Shown here piece by piece: positions 1-8,972 of a stretch of 64,000 nucleotides of DNA. The notes under the pieces are model-generated. The model saw only the letters and a list, made by a program, of their open reading frames with translations, had not been told where the DNA came from and made no database searches. The DNA is taken from the NCBI RefSeq assembly GCF_001425745.1, contig NZ_LMDF01000008.1:285259-349258 (forward strand), given 5' to 3'. The position numbers and the translations under genes are program-made. Numbering within the stretch: position 1 is the first letter of the stretch; each line of letters begins with the position of its first letter. Source of the DNA: Caulobacter sp. Root343. Lineage in GTDB: Bacteria; Pseudomonadota; Alphaproteobacteria; Caulobacterales; Caulobacteraceae.

Positions 1-660
1 GCGGTGCTCCAGGGTCTTCCGGTCGAATTCGATGAACGCGAAGGTGTCGCGCGACGGGAAGAAGGTCACTTCCGTGCCCGACAGCGTCTCGCCGGCCTTG
101 GGGCCGTCCTCACGCACCGGCGAGTCGCCCGTGACCTTCAGCGAGGTCACCGCGTCGCCGCGCTCGAAGCGCATCTGGTGAGCCTTGCCGCCGCGGTGGA
201 TCTTGAGCTCCAGCCAGTCCGACAAGGCGTTGACGACCGAGACGCCCACACCGTGCAGGCCGCCCGAAACCTTGTAGCTGTTCTGGTCGAACTTACCGCC
301 CGCGTGCAGCTGGGTCATGATGACCTCGGCCGCCGAGACGCCTTCGCCCTCGTGGATATCGGTCGGGATACCGCGGCCGTCGTCGGTGACCGTCACCGAG
401 CCGTCGGCGTTCAAGATCACCTGGACCTTGGTGGCGTGGCCGGCCAGGGCCTCGTCGATGGCGTTGTCGACCACCTCGTAGACCATGTGGTGCAGGCCCG
501 AACCGTCGTCGGTGTCGCCGATGTACATGCCGGGACGCTTGCGGACGGCGTCCAAGCCCTTCAGCACCTTGATCGAGTCCGCGCCGTACTGGGCGGCGGC
601 TTCCTCGGTGGTCATTTCGGGCGACACTTCGGGAACTTGGTCTTCGGTGTTCTCGGTCAT
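1..660 (-). CDS. gyrB: DNA gyrase subunit B, N-terminal part (cut by window edge)
   Basis: ATPase subunit of DNA gyrase, which introduces negative supercoils in the cytoplasm together with GyrA. Only the first 220 codons are in the window; the gene continues past position 1. Visible GHKL ATPase motifs are KRPGMYIG (residues 41-48), EVVDNAIDE (62-70), DDGRGIP (93-99) and GGLHGVG (133-139). The ATG at 660 gives a normal short acidic N-terminal extension. It lies 36 bp downstream of recF on the same strand, so the two may be co-transcribed. Identification is secure; nothing can be said about the TOPRIM half. Confidence 0.98.
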   Translation of the reverse strand, partial: MTENTEDQVPEVSPEMTTEEAAAQYGADSIKVLKGLDAVRKRPGMYIGDTDDGSGLHHMVYEVVDNAIDEALAGHATKVQVILNADGSVTVTDDGRGIPTDIHEGEGVSAAEVIMTQLHAGGKFDQNSYKVSGGLHGVGVSVVNALSDWLELKIHRGGKAHQMRFERGDAVTSLKVTGDSPVREDGPKAGETLSGTEVTFFPSRDTFAFIEFDRKTLEHR

Positions 661-696
661 TCGTCTTCCAGGGCGGTCAGGCCAACGGGGCCAGGC

Positions 697-1851
697 CTAT
701 TGAGGGGTGAGGCCGGCGTCGCACACGCGAACGCCGAGCGCCCGACCCTTGAGATGGTCGAACAGCGACTCGTCCGTGCCGGTGAGGAAGGCCTGGAGCT
801 TGAGCGCCGTGAGTTCGTCGGCCAATGCGGCTCGTCTCGTAAGATCGAGATGCGCGGCGACTTCGTCGAGCAATATTACAGGATTCGGCGCGGATTCCGC
901 ACGCGAAAGTCGCGCCGCCTGGGCCAGAACGAGGTTCAAAATCAGGGCTTTCTGCTCCCCGGTCGAGCATTCCGCCGCCGGACGGTCCTTCTCGACGTGA
1001 AAGATGGCCAGATCGCCGCGATGCGGACCGGTCAAGGCCCGCCCGGCGGCCCCGTCGCGGCCGCGCGCGGCGGCCAGGCCTTGGGCCAATTTCAGCTCGA
1101 TTTCGGCGAACGGCGCGCCGTCCAGGGCCATTTTCTCCCACTCGCCGGTCAAGGTCAGGCGCGCCTGGGGAAAAGGCCGGTCGCCACGGCTGTTTATTTC
1201 GGCCTGGAGGGCCGAAAGGGTGCGGGCGCGGGCCTGGGCCAGCAGCGCTCCGAATTCGGCCAGGCGAGCCTCCAGCGCCGTCAGCCATACGGGATCGGCC
1301 GGCGCGCCGGTCTCGGCCGCGTCGGTCAGCAGGCGCATCCGCTCGCGTTGGGCCTTGTCATAGGCGTTGGCGTTGGCTGCGTGGGCCGGTTCACCGGCGA
1401 AAACCAGGCGATCGAAGAACCGCCGGCGCTCCGAGGCCGCTTCCAGGAACAGGCGGTCCTGAGCGGGAGTCAGCCAGATGGGGCGGACGTGGTCGGCCAG
1501 GCGCCCCGGCGGCACGGTCTCGCCGTCCAGCCGCACGGCGCGGCGGGCGGCCCCGCCCTGCTCGACGCCCGTGCCGATCCGCACCGGCGCGTCCGATCCG
1601 GATTCGACCTCGGCGGCCACCGCCCAGGCGCGGCCGGCCGCCTCGCCGGGCAGGCGGCGACCGACCTCGGCCAGGCTGGCCCCACGCAAGCCCTTTCCGG
1701 GGCTGAGCAGGCTTATGGCCTCGAGAAGATTGGTCTTTCCGGCGCCGTTGGCTCCGAACAGATAGACGCTGCGCCCCTCGGTCTCGAGGCGGGCGCGCTC
1801 GTAGGAGCGGAAGTCCGTCAGGGTCAGGGAAAGCAGTGCGGCCGACGCCAT
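697..1851 (-). CDS. recF: DNA replication and repair protein RecF
   Basis: SMC-like ATPase that helps load RecA at gapped DNA in the RecFOR pathway. The 384 residues are normal for the family. Walker A is GANGAGKT (residues 33-40), an ABC-type signature STGEQKAL follows near residue 293, and Walker B is VILLDE (325-330) followed by the family AAHLD D-loop. The ATG at 1851 is about ten residues ahead of the conserved FRSY motif, as usual. It sits upstream of gyrB on the same strand; dnaN is 3.2 kb away, with a VOC/ArsR pair and a peptidase gene in between. Confidence 0.97.
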   Translation of the reverse strand: MASAALLSLTLTDFRSYERARLETEGRSVYLFGANGAGKTNLLEAISLLSPGKGLRGASLAEVGRRLPGEAAGRAWAVAAEVESGSDAPVRIGTGVEQGGAARRAVRLDGETVPPGRLADHVRPIWLTPAQDRLFLEAASERRRFFDRLVFAGEPAHAANANAYDKAQRERMRLLTDAAETGAPADPVWLTALEARLAEFGALLAQARARTLSALQAEINSRGDRPFPQARLTLTGEWEKMALDGAPFAEIELKLAQGLAAARGRDGAAGRALTGPHRGDLAIFHVEKDRPAAECSTGEQKALILNLVLAQAARLSRAESAPNPVILLDEVAAHLDLTRRAALADELTALKLQAFLTGTDESLFDHLKGRALGVRVCDAGLTPQ

Positions 1852-1914
1852 GGGGCGTTCATAAGGGGTGTCGCCGCCCAGGGCTACTAGGGCGAATCCA
1901 GGGGGCGCCGAGAC

Positions 1915-1943
1915 GCCCGCTCCAAGAGGACGCTGGAGCGGGC
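1915..1943. repeat. Hairpin between the VOC gene and recF
   Basis: Perfect 10-bp inverted repeat (GCCCGCTCCA at 1915-1924, complement at 1934-1943) with a 9-nt loop. It lies downstream of the VOC gene stop and upstream of recF. There is no T-run, so it is at best a weak or Rho-assisted terminator for the VOC transcript. Nothing else is recognisable in the 200 bp between the two genes. Confidence 0.5.
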
Positions 1944-2051
1944 CCCGCCTCGGAATGGCCCTCCGGAGACTTGCGCCGCATATAGGCTACGCCGGGCGTC
2001 ATGCTGATGCGCGTTGTGTGGCAAGAGCATGGCGAAGCTTGGAAGCGGAGA

Positions 2052-2423
2052 TCAGCCCAGCTTGTAGCCGCAGAGCTTGTTGCCATCGAGGTCGCGGAAA
2101 TAGGCGAAATAGGCCTTGGGCATCCGGGCGCCGGGCTGACCCTCGTCCGTCCCACCCAGTTCGAGGGCCTTGGCGTGGAAGGCGTCGACCTCTTCGACGG
2201 TTTCGAAGGCGAAACCGCCCATCATGCCATTGCCGATGCAGGCCGGGTTGCCGTCATAGGGGCCCAGCACCCCGAACATACAGCCGTCGCCACGGTACAG
2301 CCGACCACCCGAGGGATGCTCGAACAGCGGCCTCATCCCGATCGAGCCCAGCAGCCCGTCGTAGAACACCTTGGCCTTCTCCAGATCGTTCGATCCGACC
2401 GTCACGTAGTTCACCCTGGCCAT
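2052..2423 (-). CDS. VOC family (glyoxalase/bleomycin-resistance fold) protein
   Basis: A 123-residue single-domain vicinal-oxygen-chelate protein. It opens with the typical MARVNYVTVGSNDLEKAKVFYD segment, in which a beta strand is followed by the NDLEKA helix, and ends with the family-like YFRDLDGNKLC segment. Substrate and metal ligands cannot be assigned. The ATG at 2423 is chosen because GGAGG lies 5 nt upstream; an open frame extends further upstream into the ArsR gene and is not used. It follows the ArsR gene by 68 bp on the same strand and may be under its control. Confidence 0.85.
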   Translation of the reverse strand: MARVNYVTVGSNDLEKAKVFYDGLLGSIGMRPLFEHPSGGRLYRGDGCMFGVLGPYDGNPACIGNGMMGGFAFETVEEVDAFHAKALELGGTDEGQPGARMPKAYFAYFRDLDGNKLCGYKLG

Positions 2424-2491
2424 AGCCGCCTCCCGTCTTTTTATGAAACGGACCTTAGCGCGCTTATGAGCATCCGCAATATGACGCGACG

Positions 2492-2779
2492 TCAGGCCTC
2501 CCAGAGCCCCCGATAGCCGTAGAGCCAGGCCCCCACCTCGGCGAAGCGCTGCGTCTGGATCGCACACGTCCGCACCCGGCCCTGTTTGGAGGTCGTGATC
2601 CAGCCGCCGCGCTCCAGGATCTTCAAGTGCTTCATCAGCGAGGTCAGCGCCATGTCGAACGGCGCGGCCAGTTCGCCGACGCTCGCCGGCCCCGCGCCCA
2701 GTCGACTCAGGATCGCCCGCCGGGTCGGATCGGCCAGGGCCTGGAAGACGTCATCGAGGGGCGCGGATTGCTGATCCAT
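2492..2779 (-). CDS. ArsR-family winged-helix transcriptional regulator
   Basis: A 95-residue DNA-binding protein of the ArsR/SmtB fold. FQALADPTRRAILSRL begins the first helix, and the recognition helix lies in the FDMALTSLMKHLKILE segment. No Cys or His metal-binding box is visible, so it belongs to the non-metal ArsR branch that often controls SRPBCC or VOC genes. The ATG at 2779 is preferred over one at 2791, because the latter falls inside a palindromic operator and just downstream of the predicted -10. The VOC gene follows on the same strand. Confidence 0.85.
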   Translation of the reverse strand: MDQQSAPLDDVFQALADPTRRAILSRLGAGPASVGELAAPFDMALTSLMKHLKILERGGWITTSKQGRVRTCAIQTQRFAEVGAWLYGYRGLWEA

Positions 2780-2783
2780 GTGG

Positions 2784-2834
2784 CTAAGCATGGGTCACGG
2801 CCATGCTTAGCGCAACAGCTCAGCTAATATTCAA
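2784..2834 (-). promoter_or_regulatory. Promoter and palindromic operator of the ArsR gene
   Basis: A perfect 10-bp inverted repeat, CTAAGCATGG (2784-2793) and CCATGCTTAG (2801-2810), has a 7-nt spacer. On the minus strand the right arm contains GCTAAG (2806-2811), which fits the Caulobacter GCTAnAwC -10. TTGAAT (2829-2834) is placed 17 bp further upstream as a -35. The operator therefore covers the -10 and the predicted start of transcription, as expected for autorepression. Motifs are seen; binding by this ArsR is inferred. Confidence 0.55.
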
Positions 2835-2929
2835 CCTTTCCGCGCGTTTCACGGCCGGCAGGCGATGTTCCACGAGGTCGTCGATGCGACGCGGACGGTA
2901 AGCGCAAAGGCTAAGCTTGGCGCGAGGCG

Positions 2930-4864
2930 CTATTTCGCGCCGTCCAGGCCCAGCACCTTGCGCAGGAACTGGGTCTCGACCTCGCGGCGGCGATCGTTGT
3001 TGGCCTTCTTCAGGAAGCCGTGCCCCTCGTCCTTGAACTGCACGTACCAGGTCTCGACGCCTTGGCCGCGCAGCTTGGCGACGACCTGGTCGGACTCGGA
3101 CTTGGGGACACGCGGATCGTTCCAGCCCTGCATGACCAGCATCGGCTTGGTGATCTTGCTCACATTGTTCATCGGCGAGATCGTTTCGAAGGCCTTCAGC
3201 ATCTTCGGGTCCCGCTCGTCGCCATACTCGGCCCGGCGCAGGTCGCGGCGATAAGCTTCGGTGTTCTGCAGGAACGAGACGAAGTTGCTGATGCCGTACC
3301 GCTCGATCCCGCCAGCCAGCCGGTCGGAATAGCGGGTCATCACCGCCAGCGACATGTAGCCGCCGTACGACTGGCCGTAGACCACCACCCGGTTCGAATC
3401 GAGGTCGGGCTGAGTTTTGATCCAGTCCAGCAGCGCGCCGATGTCCTTGACCGAGTCTTCGCGCTTCTCGGCGTTGTCGAGGTTCAGGTAGGTCTTGCCG
3501 TAGCCGGTCGAGCCTCGGACATTGGTGACGATCACCGCGGCGCCCAGCTCGGCGACCGTATGCTGGTGGAAGGCGTTGAAGGTCGGCCGCGACTGACCTT
3601 CCGGCCCGCCGTGAATGTCGATGATCACCGGCGCTCTCGCGCCTGCCGCTCGCTTGGGCTTGTAGACGAAGGCCGGGATCGAGCGCTTGTCGAACGACGG
3701 GAAGCGGACCAGTTCGGGCGCCGTCAGCGCCTTGGCGTCGAGGCCGCCCAGCTCCGAGGCCGTCCAGCGCTCCAGCTTGGCGTCGGTCACGCCCCAGCTC
3801 CAGGCGTCGCTCGCGGCCGTCGGCGTCGCCAGGCTGAAGCCCAGCTTGGAGCCGTCAGGCGAAAAGGCGATGTCGGACACCACGCCCGCCGGCAGTTCCG
3901 GCTGCGGCAGGGCCCGGCGTGTCCGGAAGTCCTGGACCACCAGTTTCGAATAGCCGTCCTCGTTGACGACATAGGCCAGGATCCGGCCATCGTCGGACAA
4001 GGCGAAGTCCTCGACATCCCACGGACGCTCACCCGAAAGGCTAAGCTTAGCGCCAGTGGCCAGGTCGATCTGGACCAGGCGCGCGAAGTCCGAACCCTCG
4101 TCGGAAAGCGTCAGGATGCTCTTGCCGTCCGGTGTGAAGATCCCGCCCGAATAGGCGACCTTCTTGCCCGGACTGAGTTCGGTCAGCTTGCCGGTGGCGA
4201 CGTCGAGCAGCCAGTATCGGGACTCGTTGATCGAGAGGTAGCGGCCCAGCAGCACCGCCTTGCCGTCGGGCGACACCGCGATCGGCGAGACCTGACCCTG
4301 ACCTTTGTAGATCACCTTGGTCCCATCCGGCGCGGCCGGATCGCGCATCAGCACGTCGTAGTCGGCGGAGCCCTTCACCGCCCGCGACCAGACCAGGACC
4401 GAACCGTCCTTGGACCAGGCCGGCGACTGGTTGCGCGTACCGGGCTGCGTCAGCTGGACGACCTTGCCGTCGGCGTCGCGGACGAACAGCTGGAACCACT
4501 CGTCGCCGCCGGTGTCCTTGGAGAACAGGATCTTGCCGTCGGGCAGGGTGTGGGCGCTGGAGACGGGCTCGTCGTAGAAGGTGATCTGACTGCGGTCCGC
4601 GCCGGGCGCGGCGACCACATGCAGCTGGTTGGTGTTGCCGAACCGCGTGGCGATGATCATGCCGCCGCCAGCTGCCCAGTCGTCGAAGGCGGCCGAGCGG
4701 GCGTTCTGGTAGCGGGCCAGGCTCTCGCGGATCGCGGGCGGCGCGACCGGCACGTTCTCCAGGATCTGATTGCCGATCTCGCGACGCTCCACCGACTGGG
4801 CGAGCACGGGAACGGCGGCGGCCAGAACCAGGACAGCGGCCGAGGCAGCGAGCAGCTTCTTCAT
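2930..4864 (-). CDS. S9 family peptidase (prolyl oligopeptidase/acylaminoacyl-peptidase type), exported
   Basis: A 644-residue serine peptidase. An N-terminal signal peptide (KK, then a long Ala/Val/Leu stretch ending near AQS) predicts periplasmic location. Residues of roughly 70-390 form a TolB/WD40-like beta-propeller with repeated SPDGK motifs; the rest is the alpha/beta-hydrolase domain. The triad is visible: Ser499 in GQSYGGY, Asp583 in GWNDPRV and His615 in DEGHGF. The ATG at 4864 is used because the upstream TTG only adds five residues before the signal peptide. It probably cleaves short peptides with a preference that cannot be read from the sequence. Confidence 0.92.
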   Translation of the reverse strand: MKKLLAASAAVLVLAAAVPVLAQSVERREIGNQILENVPVAPPAIRESLARYQNARSAAFDDWAAGGGMIIATRFGNTNQLHVVAAPGADRSQITFYDEPVSSAHTLPDGKILFSKDTGGDEWFQLFVRDADGKVVQLTQPGTRNQSPAWSKDGSVLVWSRAVKGSADYDVLMRDPAAPDGTKVIYKGQGQVSPIAVSPDGKAVLLGRYLSINESRYWLLDVATGKLTELSPGKKVAYSGGIFTPDGKSILTLSDEGSDFARLVQIDLATGAKLSLSGERPWDVEDFALSDDGRILAYVVNEDGYSKLVVQDFRTRRALPQPELPAGVVSDIAFSPDGSKLGFSLATPTAASDAWSWGVTDAKLERWTASELGGLDAKALTAPELVRFPSFDKRSIPAFVYKPKRAAGARAPVIIDIHGGPEGQSRPTFNAFHQHTVAELGAAVIVTNVRGSTGYGKTYLNLDNAEKREDSVKDIGALLDWIKTQPDLDSNRVVVYGQSYGGYMSLAVMTRYSDRLAGGIERYGISNFVSFLQNTEAYRRDLRRAEYGDERDPKMLKAFETISPMNNVSKITKPMLVMQGWNDPRVPKSESDQVVAKLRGQGVETWYVQFKDEGHGFLKKANNDRRREVETQFLRKVLGLDGAK

Positions 4865-4896
4865 CGACGTGGCCCCCAAAGCAAAACGGGCGCGTA

Positions 4897-4944
4897 GAGC
4901 CTGTCTGGTTTAGATGCAGCCATCTAAACCAGATAAGCAGGCTC
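4897..4944. repeat. Long bulged hairpin between dnaN and the S9 peptidase gene
   Basis: Inner arms TCTGGTTTAGATG (4904-4916) and its perfect complement (4921-4933) enclose a 4-nt loop. Outer arms GAGCCTG (4897-4903) and CAGGCTC (4938-4944) extend the stem after a 4-nt bulge. The 20 paired positions make it one of the strongest structures in the window. No T-run follows on either strand. It may be a Rho-independent-like stop for dnaN, an RNA-processing site or a dispersed repeat. Confidence 0.75.
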
Positions 4945-4958
4945 TATCTTCACGCACT

Positions 4959-4978
4959 TGGAGCGCGATCGCGCTCCA
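4959..4978. repeat. Perfect 20-bp palindrome centred on GATC
   Basis: A 20-bp perfect palindrome built on GCGATCGC lies 15 bp from the bulged hairpin, between the stop of dnaN and the S9 peptidase gene. Its symmetry suits a dimeric protein or a repeat unit; no protein can be named. Confidence 0.6.
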
Positions 4979-5010
4979 GGGCGCCCGTCTCTTTATACTT
5001 AGGCCGCGGA

Positions 5011-6129
5011 TCAGACCCGCAGCGGCATCAGCACGTACTTCACGCCCGGATCGACCGGATCGACCACCAGGGTCGGGCTGGCCGGGTCGGCGAAGCGGAA
5101 CTCGGCCTGCGGACCGGCGATCTGGCCGCAGACGTCCAGCAGGTAGCGGGCGTTGAAACCGATCTCGAAGGGCTCGCCGTCGTAATCGACCTCGACCTCT
5201 TCGACGGCCTGGCCGGCTTCCATGTTGCGGACGGTCAGGGTGACGCGGCCGGGCTCGATGGCCAGCTTCACCGAACGGCTCTTCTCGGCCGAGATGGTCG
5301 CCACCCGATCGACGGCCTTGGCGAACAGGTCGTTGTCCAGGGTCAGGATCTTGGCGTTGTCGCGCGGGATCACCCGCAGATAGTCGGGGAAGGCGCCGTC
5401 GATGACCTTGGAGGTCAGGGCGGCCGCGCCGAACTCGAAGCGGACCTTCTGCGGCGACAGCTGGACGTCGACGTGCTCGCCGGCCGATTCCATCAGGCGG
5501 CGGGCTTCTGCGATGGTCTTGCGCGGCACGATGACGCCCGGCAGGCCGGCCGCGCCCTCGGGGGCCGGCATCTCGGCCAGGGCCAGGCGGTGGCCGTCGG
5601 TGGCCACGGCGCGCAGCTTGGTATCGCCGCCCTCGTTGACCGTGTGCAGATAGAGGCCGTTCAGATAGTAGCGCGTCTCTTCGGTCGAGATCGCGAAGCG
5701 GGTCTTGTCGATCAGGCGGATCAGCTCGTTGGTGTCGACCGCGATGCGGTTCGACAGGCCATCGCTGCTCATCACCGGGAAGTCGCCCGCCGGCAGCACC
5801 GGCAGGTTGAAGCGCGAGCGACCGGCCTGGATCACCAGGCGCGGATCGTCGCCGCTGAAGCTCAGCGAGACGTCGGCGCCGTCGGGCAGCTTCCGGACGA
5901 TTTCATAGAGCGTGTGGGCCGGGGCGGTGATCTGGCCGGGCACGTCGATCTGGGCCAGGCCCTCGTCGATGATCTCCATGTCCAGGTCGGTGGCCGAGAA
6001 CGACAGCGTGCTGCCCTCCGCCGACAGCAGGATATTCGACAGGATCGGGATGGTGTTACGGCGCTCGACGACGCTCTGCACATGCCCCAGCGCCTTCAGG
6101 AGCGCCGCCCGTTCGATCGTAAGCTTCAT
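5011..6129 (-). CDS. dnaN: DNA polymerase III beta subunit (sliding clamp)
   Basis: Ring-forming processivity factor that tethers DNA polymerase III and other clamp-binding proteins to DNA. The 372 residues have the three repeated clamp domains. It opens with MKLTIERAALLKALGHVQSVVERR, and the conserved NTIPILSNILL and SATDLDMEI segments follow. The C-terminus YVLMPLRV is the family ending that carries part of the hydrophobic peptide-binding pocket. The ATG at 6129 is the normal start. The clamp gene is near recF and gyrB but not contiguous with dnaA here. Confidence 0.98.
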   Translation of the reverse strand: MKLTIERAALLKALGHVQSVVERRNTIPILSNILLSAEGSTLSFSATDLDMEIIDEGLAQIDVPGQITAPAHTLYEIVRKLPDGADVSLSFSGDDPRLVIQAGRSRFNLPVLPAGDFPVMSSDGLSNRIAVDTNELIRLIDKTRFAISTEETRYYLNGLYLHTVNEGGDTKLRAVATDGHRLALAEMPAPEGAAGLPGVIVPRKTIAEARRLMESAGEHVDVQLSPQKVRFEFGAAALTSKVIDGAFPDYLRVIPRDNAKILTLDNDLFAKAVDRVATISAEKSRSVKLAIEPGRVTLTVRNMEAGQAVEEVEVDYDGEPFEIGFNARYLLDVCGQIAGPQAEFRFADPASPTLVVDPVDPGVKYVLMPLRV

Positions 6130-6274
6130 AATTCGGTCCAGATCGCGCGGGCGGCCAGTGAGAATCGCCCGCTACCCCCGTTGAGAATGGACCGCCGACA
6201 TTATCGCAAAGCGCGGAGGGGGAAAGGGGGCGCGCCCGTCATTTACGCCCCCTCGCAAAGCAAAAACGCCGGCT

Positions 6275-6913
6275 TCAGGCCTTCTGGTCGAACGCCCCGC
6301 CCGAGTTGTCGCCGTCGGCGGTCGCTCCGGCATAGGGATTCGCGGCGCCAGCCGGTTGCTCGCCGGTCGCCGAACCCGTGGACGGACCGGTCGAACCCTT
6401 GGCCGCCACGGCGACCATGGCCGGACGCACCAGGCGTCCCATCAGCTCGTAGCCGGCCTGCAGCACGGCGACTACGCCGCCGGCGGCGACCTCGGTCGAG
6501 GGCTGCTCGGTCACGGCCTGGTGCAGGTGCGGATCGAACTTGTCGCCCTTGGCCGGATCGATCTTCTTCAGGCCGTTGCGTTCGAAGGCGCCTTGCAGCT
6601 CCTTCTCGGTCATCTCGACGCCGATGATGAAGTTCTTCACCGCCGCGTCGGTCGAATCCTTCGGGCTGTGGGCCGTGGCGCGGGCCAGGTTGTCGGCCGC
6701 GCCCAGCAGGTCGCGGGCGAATTTCTGGATCGCGTAGGCGCGCGCGTCGTTCATCTCGCGCTCGGCGCGGCGCTTGGTGTTCTCGGCTTCGGCGGCGTAG
6801 CGCAGGGCCTGCTCTTTCAGAGCGGCCACTTCCAGCTTCAGCGCCTCGATCTCCTGCGACGCGTCGTCGACTTCGAACGGCATCTCTTCCGCCGGCGTTT
6901 GCTCGTCGGTCAT
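6275..6913 (-). CDS. grpE: Nucleotide exchange factor GrpE
   Basis: Co-chaperone that promotes ADP release from DnaK. The 212 residues show the GrpE plan: an acidic N-terminus, a long coiled coil (about residues 20-80), then the beta-wing domain with GVEMTEKEL, FDPHLHQAVT and the VLQAGYELMGRLVRPAMVAV segment. A disordered Gly/Thr/Ala-rich tail ends in DQKA. It begins 12 bp after hrcA on the same strand, so the two form an operon. The T-run just after the stop on the minus strand (GCGTTTTTGC) may help termination, but its stem is short. Confidence 0.97.
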   Translation of the reverse strand: MTDEQTPAEEMPFEVDDASQEIEALKLEVAALKEQALRYAAEAENTKRRAEREMNDARAYAIQKFARDLLGAADNLARATAHSPKDSTDAAVKNFIIGVEMTEKELQGAFERNGLKKIDPAKGDKFDPHLHQAVTEQPSTEVAAGGVVAVLQAGYELMGRLVRPAMVAVAAKGSTGPSTGSATGEQPAGAANPYAGATADGDNSGGAFDQKA

Positions 6914-6925
6914 CTCGTAAAGTCC

Positions 6926-8002
6926 TTATCCATCCATCATCCGACCGAGCACCCGGGCGGTGTAGTCCACCAACGGAATGACTCGGGCGTAGTTCAATCG
7001 CGCCGGACCGATCACGCCGATCGCGCCCAGCACCTTCTGACGCCCCGTCATATAGGGCGCCGCGATCACCGAGGAACCCGAAAGCGAAAACAGGCGCGTT
7101 TCGGCCCCGATATAGATGCGAACGCCCTCGGCGTCGCGCACATCGTCGAGCAAGCCGATCAGCTGGCCCTTCTGCTCAAGATCGTCGAACAGCTGGCGGA
7201 CCCGGTCGATGTCCTCGTGGGCCCGGGCGTCGGCCAGCAGGTTGGCCTGTCCGCGCACGATCAGCGAGCGAGCGTCGCCCTCCCCGCCGCTCCAGGCGGC
7301 CAGACCGTCCTCCACGAGGCGCGCGGCGGTCTCGTCCAGCTGGCGGCGCGCGATGTCGAGCTCGGCGCCCATCTCGGTCCGCGCCTCGGACAGCGTGCGG
7401 CCGCGCAGGCGGGCGTTGAGGAAGTTGCTGGCCTCCTGCAGGGCAGAGGGCGTCACCCCGGGGGCCTGGCGCATCAGCCGATTCTCGACTTGGCCGTCCT
7501 CGAACACCATGACCGCCAGCACCTGGCCGCCGCCGAGCGGCACGAACTCCACGTGCTTGACGCCGCCCTCGCGGACGGGCGTGACCACGATGCCGGCCCC
7601 GCCGGCCAGGCCCGACAGCACGGACGAGGCCTCAGACAGGGCCTCTTCGAACGAGCGGCCCTTGACTGCCAGCCGCGCCTCGATGGCCCGCTTGTCCTGT
7701 TCGGCGATGTCGCCGACCTCCAGCAGGCCGTCGACGAACATGCGCAGGCCCGCGTGGGTCGGCATCCGTCCGGCGCTGGTGTGGGGGGCGTCCAGCAGCC
7801 CCAGATGCGCCAGGTCCTGCATGGTGTTGCGGATCGAGGCCGGCGACAGCGCCAACCCGCCGCGCGAGATGGTGCGCGAACCGACCGGCTCGCCGGTCTC
7901 GAGATACGACTCGACGACGCGGCGGAAGATGTCGCGTGCGCGGGCGTCCAGCTCGCCGAGCGCCGGCGCGGGAACGATCGGCCCTGGAAACGGTGGCGTC
8001 AT
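6926..8002 (-). CDS. hrcA: Heat-inducible transcription repressor HrcA
   Basis: Repressor that binds CIRCE elements upstream of groESL-type operons and is kept active by GroEL. The 358 residues contain the N-terminal winged helix (VVESYLETGEPVGSRTIS, then LSPASIRNTMQDLAHLGLL) and the dimerisation/GAF-like region ending in the family motif ARVIPLVDYTARVLG. No CIRCE element lies upstream of hrcA in this window, so it is not obviously self-regulated. It is divergent from rph and followed by grpE. Confidence 0.96.
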   Translation of the reverse strand: MTPPFPGPIVPAPALGELDARARDIFRRVVESYLETGEPVGSRTISRGGLALSPASIRNTMQDLAHLGLLDAPHTSAGRMPTHAGLRMFVDGLLEVGDIAEQDKRAIEARLAVKGRSFEEALSEASSVLSGLAGGAGIVVTPVREGGVKHVEFVPLGGGQVLAVMVFEDGQVENRLMRQAPGVTPSALQEASNFLNARLRGRTLSEARTEMGAELDIARRQLDETAARLVEDGLAAWSGGEGDARSLIVRGQANLLADARAHEDIDRVRQLFDDLEQKGQLIGLLDDVRDAEGVRIYIGAETRLFSLSGSSVIAAPYMTGRQKVLGAIGVIGPARLNYARVIPLVDYTARVLGRMMDG

Positions 8003-8059
8003 TTCAAAACCACTTGGTCAGGACCATGCGCGGCGTGCTGTCTCGAGGCGTGTCGTTTG

Positions 8060-8098
8060 GGACCCGGTGGTCGAACAAAAGGAGTCGGCCTCTTTCAA
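8060..8098 (-). promoter_or_regulatory. Possible heat-shock promoter region of hrcA-grpE
   Basis: On the minus strand TTGAAA (8093-8098) resembles the -35 of heat-shock sigma-32 promoters. The expected CCCCAT-type -10 is not clear; the stretch downstream contains only CTCCTTTTG. Sigma-32 control of hrcA-grpE is known in Caulobacter, but the assignment of this exact site is weak. Confidence 0.3.
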
Positions 8099-8192
8099 CT
8101 GCGGCTCGCAATAGGATAAGCGGCCCGTCACGCACATTCAAATATCCCCCTTCTTCCTGAGACCCCCTTCTCCCTGAAACCAGGAGTTTCCC

Positions 8193-8909
<717 letters not shown>

Positions 8910-8972
8910 GCGCCCACTTGTCCGAACGGGGTATCGGTCCCAGATTCCAATCCTGAAGATTAGGAGTCTCGC

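Noticed and set aside
4..1890. Long plus-strand open frame of 628 codons
   Set aside because: It runs antisense to gyrB and recF, whose proteins are certain; such frames arise from high GC at third codon positions.
4040..4052. CTAAGCTTAG palindrome resembling the ArsR operator arms
   Set aside because: It lies inside the coding sequence of the S9 peptidase and lacks the spacer and arm length of the operator at 2784.
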